Notes: generated from the sequence alone by a model not told the origin. A stretch of DNA of 61,330 nucleotides from an uncultured Muribaculaceae bacterium (GCA_910589425.1 CAJUSZ010000014.1:1-61330), one strand, 5' to 3'. Shown: positions 8,252 through 17,271, numbered from the stretch's first letter. Translations and numbers: made by a program.

Positions 8252-9652
8252 ATGATCAATCGTGTTCTGATAAGGATAAAGGTGGTTCAGCTGCTTTATT
8301 CGTATCTGCTTCTTGAAAAGCAGTTTCTTCTTGAGTCGCAGCCAAGCTCGCCAACAAAGGAGAAACGTTTTGCGTATTCGCTTTATCTTGACTGGCTCGT
8401 GCTGATGACAAGGCTCGCGCAGAAAGTAGAGAAAAGAGGAGGTGAGTGTCCTTTGCGCGACAATCGTTTCACTGCAACTATTCTGCTTGATGACAAGATA
8501 AAGTCGCTTGTGGCCAAATACCGCATCGAGGATTTCCCTTTTGCCCAGGCTGAGGCAGAGCTTGCCGCCGCGGTGAAAGAGTCCGGCGTATTCAAGCTGT
8601 ATGCCAAGAAGACAGACCGTATGCCCGGCGACGAGGCGGGGATCTGGCGGGAGATATTCAACCAGATAATATTGGCTGACGCTAAGGTGAATTCCGCCAT
8701 AGAGGCAAGGGAAAACTTCACGATCCGTGGAGTGGAACGTGCCAAAGAACTGATGGAGACAACTTTCACCAACTTCTATTCGTCGCAGGGACATGTGATC
8801 GACGCCTTGAAACAGCTTGAGCAGAGCCTTTCCAAAGCACGGGAACTGTATTTCAGACTTCTGATTCTCCCTATTGAACTGACTGATCTGCGCGAGCGCG
8901 AGATTGACGCCAACAGACATAAGTATATAACCACTTCTGAAGATCTCAATCCCAACATGAGGTTTGTCGAGAACCAGTTTGTGGCGGCATTGAGGGAGAA
9001 TCCCGACATCTACAAGTATGTCAGCGAGAATAAGCTGAGCTGGTTGCCTGAAGACGAAAGGATGCTTACGGCTCTGCTCAGATCCATCAAGGAAAGCGAT
9101 ATCTATTATGACTACATGAACTTCCCGGCGACGGACTATCATACCGACTGTGAGTTCTGGAGAAACGTGTTCAAGTTCATAATATTCTCCGATCCCGATT
9201 TTGCGGAGACTCTTGAAGACAAGTCGGTTTTCTGGAATGACGACATGGATATAATTGGGACTTTCCTGCTGAAGACAATAAAGCGGTTTGATTCGGAAAA
9301 CCATTCAGATGCAGTCCTTCCAAAATTCAAGGATGATGAGGATGCCCGATTCGGTGCGGAACTGTTTTCCGCAGTGGTCCGTAACCGCGAGAAATATCGT
9401 TCCTACATCGACATGTTTGTAAATTCGGACTCGTGGGACAGCGACCGTCTCGCCTTCATGGACGTGGTTGTGATGCTTACCGCAATAGCCGAGATACTCA
9501 ATTTCCCGAAGATACCCACAAGCGTCAGTATCAACGAATATATCGAGATTGCCAAATGCTACAGCACTGGTAAAAGCGGGGCTTTCATAAACGGCCTCCT
9601 TGCATCGGTTATTCCCCAGTTGCGTGCCGACGGGATCCTTACAAAGGAATGA
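8252..9652 (+). CDS. nusB: NusB-domain transcription antitermination factor, extended
   Basis: NusB joins NusE (S10) on boxA RNA to protect rRNA transcription from termination. The start MINRVLIRIKVVQLLYSYLL is typical of Bacteroidota NusB, and the C-terminal part (about 335-460: DMFVNSDSWDSDRLAFMDVV, PTSVSINEYIEIAKCYSTGK) carries the conserved NusB fold. At 466 residues it is far longer than the 130-160 of classical NusB, and from memory longer than the roughly 310 of Bacteroides homologues. The extra N-terminal and middle region is helical and charged, with no motif I recognise. yajC follows 32 nt downstream, the usual Bacteroidota order. Confidence 0.85.
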   Translation: MINRVLIRIKVVQLLYSYLLLEKQFLLESQPSSPTKEKRFAYSLYLDWLVLMTRLAQKVEKRGGECPLRDNRFTATILLDDKIKSLVAKYRIEDFPFAQAEAELAAAVKESGVFKLYAKKTDRMPGDEAGIWREIFNQIILADAKVNSAIEARENFTIRGVERAKELMETTFTNFYSSQGHVIDALKQLEQSLSKARELYFRLLILPIELTDLREREIDANRHKYITTSEDLNPNMRFVENQFVAALRENPDIYKYVSENKLSWLPEDERMLTALLRSIKESDIYYDYMNFPATDYHTDCEFWRNVFKFIIFSDPDFAETLEDKSVFWNDDMDIIGTFLLKTIKRFDSENHSDAVLPKFKDDEDARFGAELFSAVVRNREKYRSYIDMFVNSDSWDSDRLAFMDVVVMLTAIAEILNFPKIPTSVSINEYIEIAKCYSTGKSGAFINGLLASVIPQLRADGILTKE

Positions 9653-9684
9653 TTAAAGAATAATTTTTTATACCCATATATAAT

Positions 9685-9999
9685 ATGAACTTACTGAATA
9701 TCCTGCTTCAGCAGCAGGGACAAGGGAACAGCTGGTCAGGCATGATTCTTATCGTGGCCATGATCGTGATATTCTATTTCTTCATGATTCGTCCGCAGTC
9801 GAAGAAGCAGAAAGAAATAAAGAAAGCCCGTGAAGCCATGACTACCGGAGACAAGGTGGTTACGGCAGGAGGGATCCACGGCCGCATCCGCGAGATCGGA
9901 GAGCAGACAATGATGATCGAGATCTCCAACGGTGTCAGCATCAAGGTTGACAAAGGCTCTGTGTATCCTGCAGGCGAGGCCACTGCAACAAAAAAGTAA
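9685..9999 (+). CDS. yajC: Preprotein translocase subunit YajC
   Basis: Small inner-membrane accessory of the SecDF-YajC complex, which helps SecYEG export proteins. One membrane helix at about residues 17-38 (SGMILIVAMIVIFYFFMIRP) leads into the diagnostic RPQSKKQKE and then a cytoplasmic beta domain (MTTGDKVVTAGGIHGRI, VSIKVDKGSV). The 104-residue length is standard. It lies 32 nt after nusB and 35 nt before the YbbR gene, so all are probably one transcript from 8190-8221. Confidence 0.95.
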   Translation: MNLLNILLQQQGQGNSWSGMILIVAMIVIFYFFMIRPQSKKQKEIKKAREAMTTGDKVVTAGGIHGRIREIGEQTMMIEISNGVSIKVDKGSVYPAGEATATKK

Positions 10000-10034
10000 A
10001 AGAGCAAGGCTCATAAAATAAGCCTTCGATCCTG

Positions 10035-11012
10035 ATGAAAGACCGGATAAAGGTGTTTGCCGAACGCTGGAAGCGCGTCAAGTCTACGTCGCGCTTCCGC
10101 AATTTTCTGCTTTATGCCGTGTTTGTGGCGATAGCTGCATTGTTTTGGTTTGTGCTTGCGCTCAACGACAATGTGCAGCGGTCGTTCGATGTCGGCATAA
10201 GGATTTCCGGTGTGCCGGACTCGGTTACGTTCATCAGTGATATTCCCGACAAGATCCATGTATCTGTCAGGGACAAGGGAACCGGATTGCTCCGTAGCAC
10301 AGGTTTCAGGAAGCCCGTGATGGACATAAGCTTCAAGGAATATGCCGACATGCCTGAGTCCCAATTGCGTGTGAGCCGCAATGAGATGACGTCTCTTCTC
10401 AGAAAACTCTTCGGTTCCTCTGCCCAGATCTCCGCATTGTCGACAGACTCGCTATTGCTCTCATTCACGGATCTACCGGGCAAACGTGTGCCGGTTGTGG
10501 TCGATGCCGAGATCAAGGCTGCCTCGGGATATGTGGTGTCTGGCAAGGCAAGACTCTCACAGTCATATACCCGTGTTTACGGGCCTCCGTCGATTCTGGA
10601 TACGATCACAAGAGTGTATACGGATCGCATAGTGCGCCGGGATCTTTCGGAGACCACAAACGTGGATGCTTCATTGAGGCCTGTCGCCGGTGTGCGTCTG
10701 ATTCCGGCAAGGATAAAGGTTACGCTGCCTGTCGAACCGCTTGTCATCAAGCATGCCAATGTGGGAGTGGATGTGGTCAATGTGCCGGAAGGAAGCAGCG
10801 TATTGCTCTTTCCCCAGAAGGCTGAGGTGAGCTATTATGTCCCGATGAGCAAATTCAATGATGCTCAGACGGGCATAGAGATCGTGGCTGACTATGCGTC
10901 GCGTGGTTTCGGCATATCCGGGCGCATTCCTGTAAAAGTACGCCGCGTTCCGCAGCAATGTGTGAACCTGTCGCTGCTCACCGACAGCCTCGAATATACC
11001 GTGATACGATGA
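10035..11012 (+). CDS. YbbR-like domain membrane protein
   Basis: A single membrane helix at about residues 22-44 (FLLYAVFVAIAALFWFVLAL) anchors an extracytoplasmic region of repeated beta-rich YbbR-type units, e.g. DIGIRISGVPDSV-like and LPGKRVPVVVDAEIKAASGY. In Firmicutes YbbR (CdaR) modulates the diadenylate cyclase CdaA. Whether that holds here is unknown, and no cyclase gene is adjacent. The TGA stop overlaps the ATG of coaE (ATGA at 11009-11012), so the two are translationally coupled, a pairing common in Bacteroidota. Confidence 0.85.
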   Translation: MKDRIKVFAERWKRVKSTSRFRNFLLYAVFVAIAALFWFVLALNDNVQRSFDVGIRISGVPDSVTFISDIPDKIHVSVRDKGTGLLRSTGFRKPVMDISFKEYADMPESQLRVSRNEMTSLLRKLFGSSAQISALSTDSLLLSFTDLPGKRVPVVVDAEIKAASGYVVSGKARLSQSYTRVYGPPSILDTITRVYTDRIVRRDLSETTNVDASLRPVAGVRLIPARIKVTLPVEPLVIKHANVGVDVVNVPEGSSVLLFPQKAEVSYYVPMSKFNDAQTGIEIVADYASRGFGISGRIPVKVRRVPQQCVNLSLLTDSLEYTVIR

Positions 11013-11602
11013 ATGATGTTTCAGCCAGGATAATATGCGTTACCGGCGGTATAGGTGCCGGTAAGAGCATAGTCTCTACGATCTTGCGACTCAAAGGATT
11101 CGTGGTTTATGACTGTGATTCCGCAGCCAGAAGGCTAATGGAGACAGACGGGATCCTGAAAGAGGGGCTTGTCTCCCTACTGGGAAACGGGGTGTATATG
11201 CCCGATGGCTCGCTGGACAGGAAGATGATGGCGTCTATTATATTCTCGGATGACAATATAAGAGGTAAAGTCAACAGGCTCGTTCATTCGGCCGTGCGAG
11301 AGGATATGGAACGGGTTTCGGAAAGGAACGGTCTCATCTTCGTGGAGACAGCTATTCCTGTTACTTCGGGGATAGACAAGATGGCATTCTCCGTGTGGAT
11401 GATAGATGCGCCTGAACGGTTGCGTCTTGAAAGGGCATGCGGCCGGGACAATGTCCCAGCCGAATCCGTGATAGCCAGGATGCGATCGCAGAGGGAGGAA
11501 TTTTCCGGTCTTCCCGCGTCAAGGACCGTCAGAATAATCAATGACGGGGAGACTCCGCTGCTACCTGTGATAGACAGACTGATAGAAAATCTAATTAACT
11601 AA
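11009..11602 (+). CDS. coaE: Dephospho-CoA kinase
   Basis: Last step of coenzyme A synthesis: ATP-dependent phosphorylation of dephospho-CoA. The P-loop GGIGAGKS comes right after the start (MNDVSARIICVTGGIGAGKS), followed by the CoaE motifs VVYDCDSAARRLM and FVETAIPVTSGI and the lid-region arginines RLERACGRDN. The length of 197 residues is normal. ATG at 11009 overlaps the YbbR stop by four bases and places the P-loop at the standard distance, so I prefer it to any upstream in-frame start. DUF5606 follows 20 nt downstream. Confidence 0.95.
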   Translation: MNDVSARIICVTGGIGAGKSIVSTILRLKGFVVYDCDSAARRLMETDGILKEGLVSLLGNGVYMPDGSLDRKMMASIIFSDDNIRGKVNRLVHSAVREDMERVSERNGLIFVETAIPVTSGIDKMAFSVWMIDAPERLRLERACGRDNVPAESVIARMRSQREEFSGLPASRTVRIINDGETPLLPVIDRLIENLIN

Positions 11603-11622
11603 CCGCATATATTTTTACTGTA

Positions 11623-12042
11623 ATGTTACGCGAAATATTATCAATTACCGGTAAACCCGGATTATACAGAATAATCAGCCATTCCGCAAACCGTATCATC
11701 GTGGAGGATCTCGTATCGAAGAAGAGATCTCCGGTTTCGGCACGCGACAAAGTTGTGTCTCTCGGAGACATAGCCATGTATACAGACGGGGATGACAAGC
11801 CGCTCGGGGAAATACTTGATCTTCTCTTTGCCTCGCAGCAAGGTGGTCAGGTGGATCTGAAATCTATCGCGGACAATTCGGCTCTTTCAGAAGCTTTCGC
11901 AAGGATTCTGCCGAACTATGACCGCGACAGGGTATATCCTACGGATATCAAAAAACTCTTCACCTGGTACAACATACTTGTCAATGCGGGAATCTCGGAG
12001 TTTGCCCGCAAGGATAAGGATGAACAGGAGAAAGAGGAATAA
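11623..12042 (+). CDS. DUF5606 family protein
   Basis: Function unknown; a small soluble protein conserved in Bacteroidota. The N-terminal 70 residues (MLREILSITGKPGLYRII ... SPVSARDKVVSLGDIAMYT) are the DUF5606 core, probably a small beta barrel. The C-terminal part contains DIKKLFTWYNILVNAGISEF and a charged tail (KDKDEQEKEE). No signal peptide or membrane segment. It is the last gene of the nusB-yajC-YbbR-coaE run and ends before the intergenic region with hairpins at 12056-12212. Confidence 0.88.
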   Translation: MLREILSITGKPGLYRIISHSANRIIVEDLVSKKRSPVSARDKVVSLGDIAMYTDGDDKPLGEILDLLFASQQGGQVDLKSIADNSALSEAFARILPNYDRDRVYPTDIKKLFTWYNILVNAGISEFARKDKDEQEKEE

Positions 12043-12162
12043 AATTTTAAAATTTACGGTATGATGTATTGAAGACAGTTTGCCGTATCTTTTTTACATA
12101 CACCGGTGAGCCTGATTCCCTGAATGAGTAAGTTGAGGGAAAGTTTCACTGAAAGTCAATCT

Positions 12163-12212
12163 GGCAGGAGATAAACTCTGGCAATAGGCGTTTATCTCCT
12201 GCCCGGTTTTTT
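12163..12212 (+). terminator. Rho-independent terminator upstream of sodB
   Basis: A perfect 14-bp stem (12163-12176 with 12190-12203) with a 13-nt loop, followed by CGG and six Ts. It lies 120 nt after DUF5606, with a weaker hairpin plus T6 at 12056-12092 in between, so it could end a short separate transcript or act as an attenuator in the sodB leader. Confidence 0.85.
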
Positions 12213-12329
12213 GATAATAACGGGAATAGATATGATCATTCGATTAGCGAACCAAACGTTCACAGGGATGTTTTATCCGTAGAAGAGACTATGTAAGTTC
12301 AATCATCAGATAAATTAAAACGGTATATT

Positions 12330-12908
12330 ATGAAATTCACTCAACCTCGTCTTCCCTATGCCCCGGATGCGTTAGCTCCGGTTATTTCCCAGACCACAGT
12401 GGAATATCATTACGGAAAGCATGAGAAAACCTATATCGATACGCTCAACACTCTCATAGAGGGCACAGAGTATCAAGAGATGCCGCTGGAGGAAATAATT
12501 CTGAGAAGCGACGGTAAACTCTACAACAATGCCGCTCAGGCATGGAACCATATTTTCTATTTTTTCCAGTTCTCGCCAGACGGTCTGAAAGAGCCGGACG
12601 GATTGCTTCGGACCCGCATTGAAGAGCAGTTCGGATCGGTGGATGAGTTCAAGAAAAAATTTGAAGAGGCCGGAGCGACATTGTTCGGCTCCGGATGGGT
12701 ATGGCTTTCGGAAGACAATAATGGACAATTGGTTATAACACAAGGGGGAAATGCTTCCAATCCTCTTACGCAAGGATTGCGTCCGCTGTTGACGTTTGAC
12801 GTATGGGAGCATGCCTACTATCTCGATTATCAGAACAGGCGTGCTGATTATCTTCACCGTCTGTGGGACATCGTGGACTGGGATGTGATAGGGATGCGTT
12901 TCAGCTGA
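12330..12908 (+). CDS. sodB: Superoxide dismutase, Fe-type (or cambialistic)
   Basis: Converts superoxide to oxygen and hydrogen peroxide in the cytoplasm. The metal ligands fall exactly at the E. coli FeSOD positions: H27, H73, D156 and H160 (DVWEHAYYLDY). Gln69 (NNAAQAWNH) is the active-site Gln placement of Fe-type enzymes, whereas Mn-types carry it near residue 146. Bacteroides relatives can use either metal, so cambialism is possible. The length of 192 residues is normal and there is no signal peptide. The gene is monocistronic, lying between the terminator at 12163-12212 and a large hairpin at 12944-12989. I see no consensus promoter upstream. Confidence 0.96.
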   Translation: MKFTQPRLPYAPDALAPVISQTTVEYHYGKHEKTYIDTLNTLIEGTEYQEMPLEEIILRSDGKLYNNAAQAWNHIFYFFQFSPDGLKEPDGLLRTRIEEQFGSVDEFKKKFEEAGATLFGSGWVWLSEDNNGQLVITQGGNASNPLTQGLRPLLTFDVWEHAYYLDYQNRRADYLHRLWDIVDWDVIGMRFS

Positions 12909-12943
12909 TATCCCATCCATATAGGCGTTCCCTGGAAAATGCT

Positions 12944-12989
12944 GATCCGGCATAGGACCCACGTTCAAGTGGACGTCCTATGCCGGATC
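12944..12989. terminator. Bidirectional hairpin between sodB and lpdA
   Basis: A 15-bp perfect outer stem (12944-12958 with 12975-12989) and an inner CCAC/GTGG stem lie in the 100-bp gap between the convergent sodB and lpdA genes. On the minus strand it is followed by a short T-rich stretch (TTTTCC). It probably ends both transcripts. Confidence 0.75.
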
Positions 12990-13009
12990 TGTGGATAAGA
13001 ACCTATAAG

Positions 13010-14365
13010 TTATTTCACGGCATGAATGGCGCCGAGAATAACTTCGCTTACTGTAGGATGACCGAATATGATCTGGCGCATTTCGCTCAGGGTGGTGTTG
13101 CGGTTCATCAGATCAGCACACTGCTGGGCGAGATCCGCGGCCTGGACGCCCATGATATGGGCACCGAGCAGCAATCCGTCTTCTTTACGGAATATCAGCT
13201 TGCACAGACCGTCCGGTTCCCCGAGGCTGAGAGCCTTGCCGTTTGCTCTGAAGAAGCTTTGGCCGGTCATGATTTCAATAGACTGACTCTTGCATTGCTC
13301 TTCGGTAAGGCCTGCCATGCCGCATTCAGGCACGGTGAATACAGCCGAAGGAACGATGTCGAAACGGATGCCATCCTCTTTCCCCTGGATTGCATTAAGG
13401 GCGCGTTCACCCTGGAATGAGGCGACATGCGCGAGCATCATACGCGCATTGACATCTCCAATAGCGTAAATGTGGGGGATACTGGTGCGCATCGAGTCGT
13501 CTACGGAGATACCGCGCGGTGAGAAATCAACTCCGGCGGCCTCAAGATTGAGCCCATCCACACGCGGTGCGCGGCCTACGGCCATGAGAAGATCCGTGCT
13601 GACCACGGTTTCCTCCTTGCCCTTGCATTCGTAGGTAACGGAGATCTCATAGTCTGAGTTCTGTTCAATCTTTTTCGCAGCCGCCGATGTGATTATCTTG
13701 ATTCCTTTCTTTGTCAGAGTCTGCTTCAGTCGCTTGGCGATATCGGAGTCGAACGGAGGGAGAATCTGCTTCATGAATTCGATCACGGTAACCTGTGAGC
13801 CGAACGATGCGAAAATATTGGCAAACTCCATGCCGATCACGCCGCCGCCTATGATGGTGAGCGATTCGGGGACGTAGTCGATGGCAAGAATGCGTGTGGA
13901 GTCCATCACACAAGGGAGGTCATGTCCCGGGATAGGGAGGGATTTGGACACACTGCCTGTCGCTATTATGATATGATCGGCAGTATATTCCTCTCCGGCA
14001 GCCACCACAGTATGCTGGTCCTTGAAAGAAGCCATTGCCTCGACCACATTTACCTTGGCGCTCTTGAGCAATGAGGCGATGCCTGTGCGGAGAGTGTCTG
14101 TAACCTCATTCTTGCGGGCGATGACTTTGTTATAGTCAAGGGTAAATGTAAAGTCATCTATGCCGAATTTGTCGGCTTCCTTGAACTGGGCTACAGCCTC
14201 AGCGTTGCGGCAGAGACATTTTGTCGGGATGCATCCCTCGTTGAGGCATGTGCCTCCGAGGCGGTCGCCGTTGAAGAGCGTAACGCTCATTCCCCGGCGT
14301 GCGGCGGAGAGGGCGGTTTCGTATCCGCCCGGTCCGGCGCCTATGATTATAAGATCACTGTGCAT
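13010..14365 (-). CDS. lpdA: Dihydrolipoyl dehydrogenase (glycine cleavage L protein)
   Basis: Re-oxidises dihydrolipoamide on GcvH and reduces NAD+. The FAD site IIIGAGPGGYETA is at residues 6-18 and the redox disulfide GGTCLNEGCIPTK has C40 and C45. The NAD domain is IIGGGVIGMEFANIFASFG, with a second FAD strand IYAIGDVN. The C-terminal dimer interface carries the catalytic His in FGHPTVSE. The 451-residue length is normal. ATG at 14365 gives the usual short start MHSDLIIIGAG; an upstream in-frame TTG at 14380 would overlap gcvPB. Its place as the last gene of the gcv operon, 11 nt after gcvPB, argues for a dedicated L protein. Confidence 0.96.
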   Translation of the reverse strand: MHSDLIIIGAGPGGYETALSAARRGMSVTLFNGDRLGGTCLNEGCIPTKCLCRNAEAVAQFKEADKFGIDDFTFTLDYNKVIARKNEVTDTLRTGIASLLKSAKVNVVEAMASFKDQHTVVAAGEEYTADHIIIATGSVSKSLPIPGHDLPCVMDSTRILAIDYVPESLTIIGGGVIGMEFANIFASFGSQVTVIEFMKQILPPFDSDIAKRLKQTLTKKGIKIITSAAAKKIEQNSDYEISVTYECKGKEETVVSTDLLMAVGRAPRVDGLNLEAAGVDFSPRGISVDDSMRTSIPHIYAIGDVNARMMLAHVASFQGERALNAIQGKEDGIRFDIVPSAVFTVPECGMAGLTEEQCKSQSIEIMTGQSFFRANGKALSLGEPDGLCKLIFRKEDGLLLGAHIMGVQAADLAQQCADLMNRNTTLSEMRQIIFGHPTVSEVILGAIHAVK

Positions 14366-14376
14366 GGGGATATATC

Positions 14377-15849
14377 TCAAGCTTCAGTATCGGCTTTGAG
14401 AGCCTTGTAGGTGAGAATCGGTTTTTTTGCAGCTCCTGTCTCGTCGAGATGGCGCACAGCCGTGGTGAGCGGAGCGTCTTTCACAGCATCGGGGTTCTCG
14501 CGTGCCTCTTTCGCCACCTTGTGAAGAACGTCGATGAACTCGTCCAGAGTCTCGAGGCTTTCTGTCTCGGTCGGTTCGATCATCATTGATTCGTGGAAAA
14601 GAAGCGGGAAGTAGATTGTGGGTGCGTGGAAGCCGTAGTCAAGCAGACGCTTGGCAACGTTGAGGGTGGTTACGCCGGTTGACTTGTCTTTGAGTCCGTC
14701 GAACACAAACTCATGCTTGCATACACCTTCGATCGGAAGCAGATAGTCGTCCTTGAGATTCTCCTTGATATAGTTGGCATTGAGGGTAGCCATCGGGCCG
14801 ACGTTGCGTATGCCTTTCTTACCCAAGGAAAGAATATAGGCATAGGCTTTCATCATCACGCCGAAGTTGCCAAGGAATGTGCTGACAGATCCGAGGCTTT
14901 CATCGTCGAATTCCACATGGAAACGGCCATCTTCCGTCTTGCATACGCGGGGATTCGGCAGGAACTGGCGCAGATGCTCAGCCACGCCGACAGGACCTGA
15001 ACCCGGGCCGCCGCCACCGTGAGGAGTGGAGAAAGTCTTGTGCAGGTTGATATGCATGATGTCGAAGCCCATGTCGCCGGGACGCACTTTGCCGAGCATC
15101 GGGTTGAGGTTGGCTCCGTCGTAATAGAGCAGACCGCCGGCTTCGTGTACGAGCTTGGCGATGTCGAGGATTTCGGTCTCGAACATGCCGAGTGTGTTGG
15201 GGTTGGTCATCATTATGCCCGCGATCGTGTCGTCGAGAAGCGGTTTGAGGTCTTCAATGTCGATCGAACCGTTCGGACGGGATTTCACTTCTACCACCTC
15301 GAGGCCGGCCACCATCGCCGATGCGGGATTGGTGCCGTGGGCGGAATCCGGCACGATTACTTTAGTGCGTTTGCTGTCTCCGCGAGATTCATGATAACGG
15401 CGCATAACCATCAGGCCGGTAAGCTCGCCATGTGCCCCTGCGTATGGGTTGAGGGTGAATTCAGCCAGGCCTGCCAGTGATGAGAGCGCGTGCTGGAGAT
15501 TGTAATACAGCTCGAGGGCGCCCTGTGCGGTGTCGGGATCCTGAAGAGGGTGGATAGCCGCGAACTGGGGCATCATTGCAACCTCCTCGTTGATCTTGGG
15601 ATTGTATTTCATCGTGCAGCTTCCGAGAGGATAGAAGCCTGTGTCCACACCGAAGTTCTTGTTGGAGAGATTTGTATAGTGGCGCACCACGTCGAGTTCG
15701 CTGACCTCGGGAAGATCGAGCGGTTCGTTTCGGAGAAGTCCGGCGGGAATTTCCTTCATTCCGTCGGTCTCGAAGCGGTCGGCGGGAAGTTCGTAGCCCT
15801 TGCGGCCGGGGCGCGAAAGTTCAAATATGAGTTTATCGTAATGTTTCAT
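14377..15849 (-). CDS. gcvPB: Glycine dehydrogenase (decarboxylating) subunit 2
   Basis: PLP-carrying half of the split P protein: decarboxylates glycine and passes aminomethyl to GcvH. The PLP lysine lies in NLHKTFSTPHGGGGPGSGP. Other family blocks are SCTMKYNPK, GAHGELTGLMVMRRYHE and the C-terminal PTIYFPLLFHESMMIEPTE. The protein has 490 residues. Two starts compete. ATG at 15867 overlaps the gcvPA stop (ATGA), while ATG at 15849 is preceded by a Shine-Dalgarno-like AAGGAGG and matches the family opening (MKHYDKLIFELS). I chose 15849. The split gcvPA/gcvPB form differs from the single-chain GcvP I recall for Bacteroides. Confidence 0.93.
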   Translation of the reverse strand: MKHYDKLIFELSRPGRKGYELPADRFETDGMKEIPAGLLRNEPLDLPEVSELDVVRHYTNLSNKNFGVDTGFYPLGSCTMKYNPKINEEVAMMPQFAAIHPLQDPDTAQGALELYYNLQHALSSLAGLAEFTLNPYAGAHGELTGLMVMRRYHESRGDSKRTKVIVPDSAHGTNPASAMVAGLEVVEVKSRPNGSIDIEDLKPLLDDTIAGIMMTNPNTLGMFETEILDIAKLVHEAGGLLYYDGANLNPMLGKVRPGDMGFDIMHINLHKTFSTPHGGGGPGSGPVGVAEHLRQFLPNPRVCKTEDGRFHVEFDDESLGSVSTFLGNFGVMMKAYAYILSLGKKGIRNVGPMATLNANYIKENLKDDYLLPIEGVCKHEFVFDGLKDKSTGVTTLNVAKRLLDYGFHAPTIYFPLLFHESMMIEPTETESLETLDEFIDVLHKVAKEARENPDAVKDAPLTTAVRHLDETGAAKKPILTYKALKADTEA

Positions 15850-15863
15850 TTCTGTGTCCTCCT

Positions 15864-17192
15864 TCATTTAGCTGCTATGATGGTTTCGACGAGTGCATCG
15901 ATCTCCTCGCGGGTACGTTTTTCTGTAACTGCGAATTCAACGAGTCCCTTTTCCGGAGTGAGCGGTCCCATGATTCCTTTCTCAAGAAGAGCTTTGTTGA
16001 CTTTGTCCATGTCGATCTCCGTGCGCAAAGTGAATTCCTTGAGGAATGGTTTCCCGGGGAATGCCGGCTGGAAGAGACCGGTCGCGATGAGCCGGTTGTA
16101 GAGATAGTGGGCTCCGTCGCAGCTGAGAGTGTTGACTTCCTTGAGACCCTGTTTGCCCATCAAGGCAAGATAGATCGTGGCATAGAGTGCCATCAGACTC
16201 TGGTTGGAGCAAATGTTGGAAGTGGCTTTCTCACGACGTATGTGCTGTTCGCGTGCCTGAAGGGTCAGGACATATCCGCGCTTGCCGTCGATGTCTTTGG
16301 TTGCGCCAACCACACGTCCCGGCATTTTGCGGAGCATTGTCTTTGAGCAGGACATGTAGCCGAGATACGGACCGCCGAATTGAAGTGGCATACCAAGTGT
16401 CTGACCGTCGCCACATGCTATGTCCGCACCCCATTCTGCCGGAGTGCGCAGCACAGCGAGCGCGGAGGGATCCGCGTTGATTGCGAGGAATCCTTTGAGA
16501 GCATGGATTCTGTCGGCAAAGCCTGTGAAGTCTTCCACAATGCCCCATCTGTTCGGGCAGGGGACAATGACTCCTGCCACATCGCCTGCTTCCATCTCTT
16601 TCAGGATTGCTTCCTGATCGCTCACACCGTCTTTGGCGGGAACCACTGTAACGGTGATGCCGTGGTATTTGGCGTATGTCTTGACGACGCGGATCACGGC
16701 CTCTGTCAGAGTCTCGGAGAGGATCACGCGGTTGCGTTTGCGCACTGATGCCACCATCATGAACATCGCTTCAGCTGTGGCTGTCGCTCCGTCGTACATG
16801 GATGCGTTTGTCGCCTCCATGCCTGTCAGCTCGCTGATCATGCTCTGGTATTCGAAGATATACTGGAGCGTACCCTGTGAGATTTCAGGCTGGTAGGGGG
16901 TGTAGGCTGTGTAGAATTCGCTGCGTTGCAGAAGATGTGCGACAGCAGCAGGGCTGTAGTGGTCGTAGGCTCCGCCGCCGGCAAAGACTGTCAGAGCCTG
17001 GTTTTTCTTGCCGAGTTCCTCGAAATGCTTGCGGAGTTCGATTTCGGTCATAGCCTCGGGAATGTCGTATTCCTCACGGAAGATAACTTCCTCCGGAACG
17101 TCGCTGTAGAGGTCGTCGACGCTGCTGACTCCGATCTTGTCGAGCATCTTTTTGATGTCGGCCTCTGTATGAGGGATGAATTTATTGCTCAT
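15864..17192 (-). CDS. gcvPA: Glycine dehydrogenase (decarboxylating) subunit 1
   Basis: Non-PLP-lysine half of the P protein; it completes the heterotetrameric active site with GcvPB. Recognisable blocks are the start FIPHTEADIKKMLDKIGVSS, FAGGGAYDHYSPAAV, TPYQPEISQGTLQYIFEYQS, ATAEAMFMM and QAREQHIRREKATSNICSNQ. The 442-residue length is standard for subunit 1. A GC-rich hairpin of about 65 nt separates it from gcvH upstream, which may set relative expression. The stop is next to or overlapping the gcvPB start. Confidence 0.95.
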   Translation of the reverse strand: MSNKFIPHTEADIKKMLDKIGVSSVDDLYSDVPEEVIFREEYDIPEAMTEIELRKHFEELGKKNQALTVFAGGGAYDHYSPAAVAHLLQRSEFYTAYTPYQPEISQGTLQYIFEYQSMISELTGMEATNASMYDGATATAEAMFMMVASVRKRNRVILSETLTEAVIRVVKTYAKYHGITVTVVPAKDGVSDQEAILKEMEAGDVAGVIVPCPNRWGIVEDFTGFADRIHALKGFLAINADPSALAVLRTPAEWGADIACGDGQTLGMPLQFGGPYLGYMSCSKTMLRKMPGRVVGATKDIDGKRGYVLTLQAREQHIRREKATSNICSNQSLMALYATIYLALMGKQGLKEVNTLSCDGAHYLYNRLIATGLFQPAFPGKPFLKEFTLRTEIDMDKVNKALLEKGIMGPLTPEKGLVEFAVTEKRTREEIDALVETIIAAK

Positions 17193-17271
17193 GATTGGGA
17201 TCTTGTTCCTCTTTGCAGAAAACAGGTCTGCCGAGGATTTGTGGTATATTGATGTGTTTGTCCGAAGAGAG

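Noticed and set aside
8240..9304. Long open frame antisense to nusB
   Set aside because: It is the mirror of a well-supported gene, has no family-like motifs, and its composition follows the sense codons.
12980..13420. Plus-strand frame opposite lpdA
   Set aside because: It lies wholly within the lpdA coding region and overlaps its catalytic C-terminal motif in antisense.
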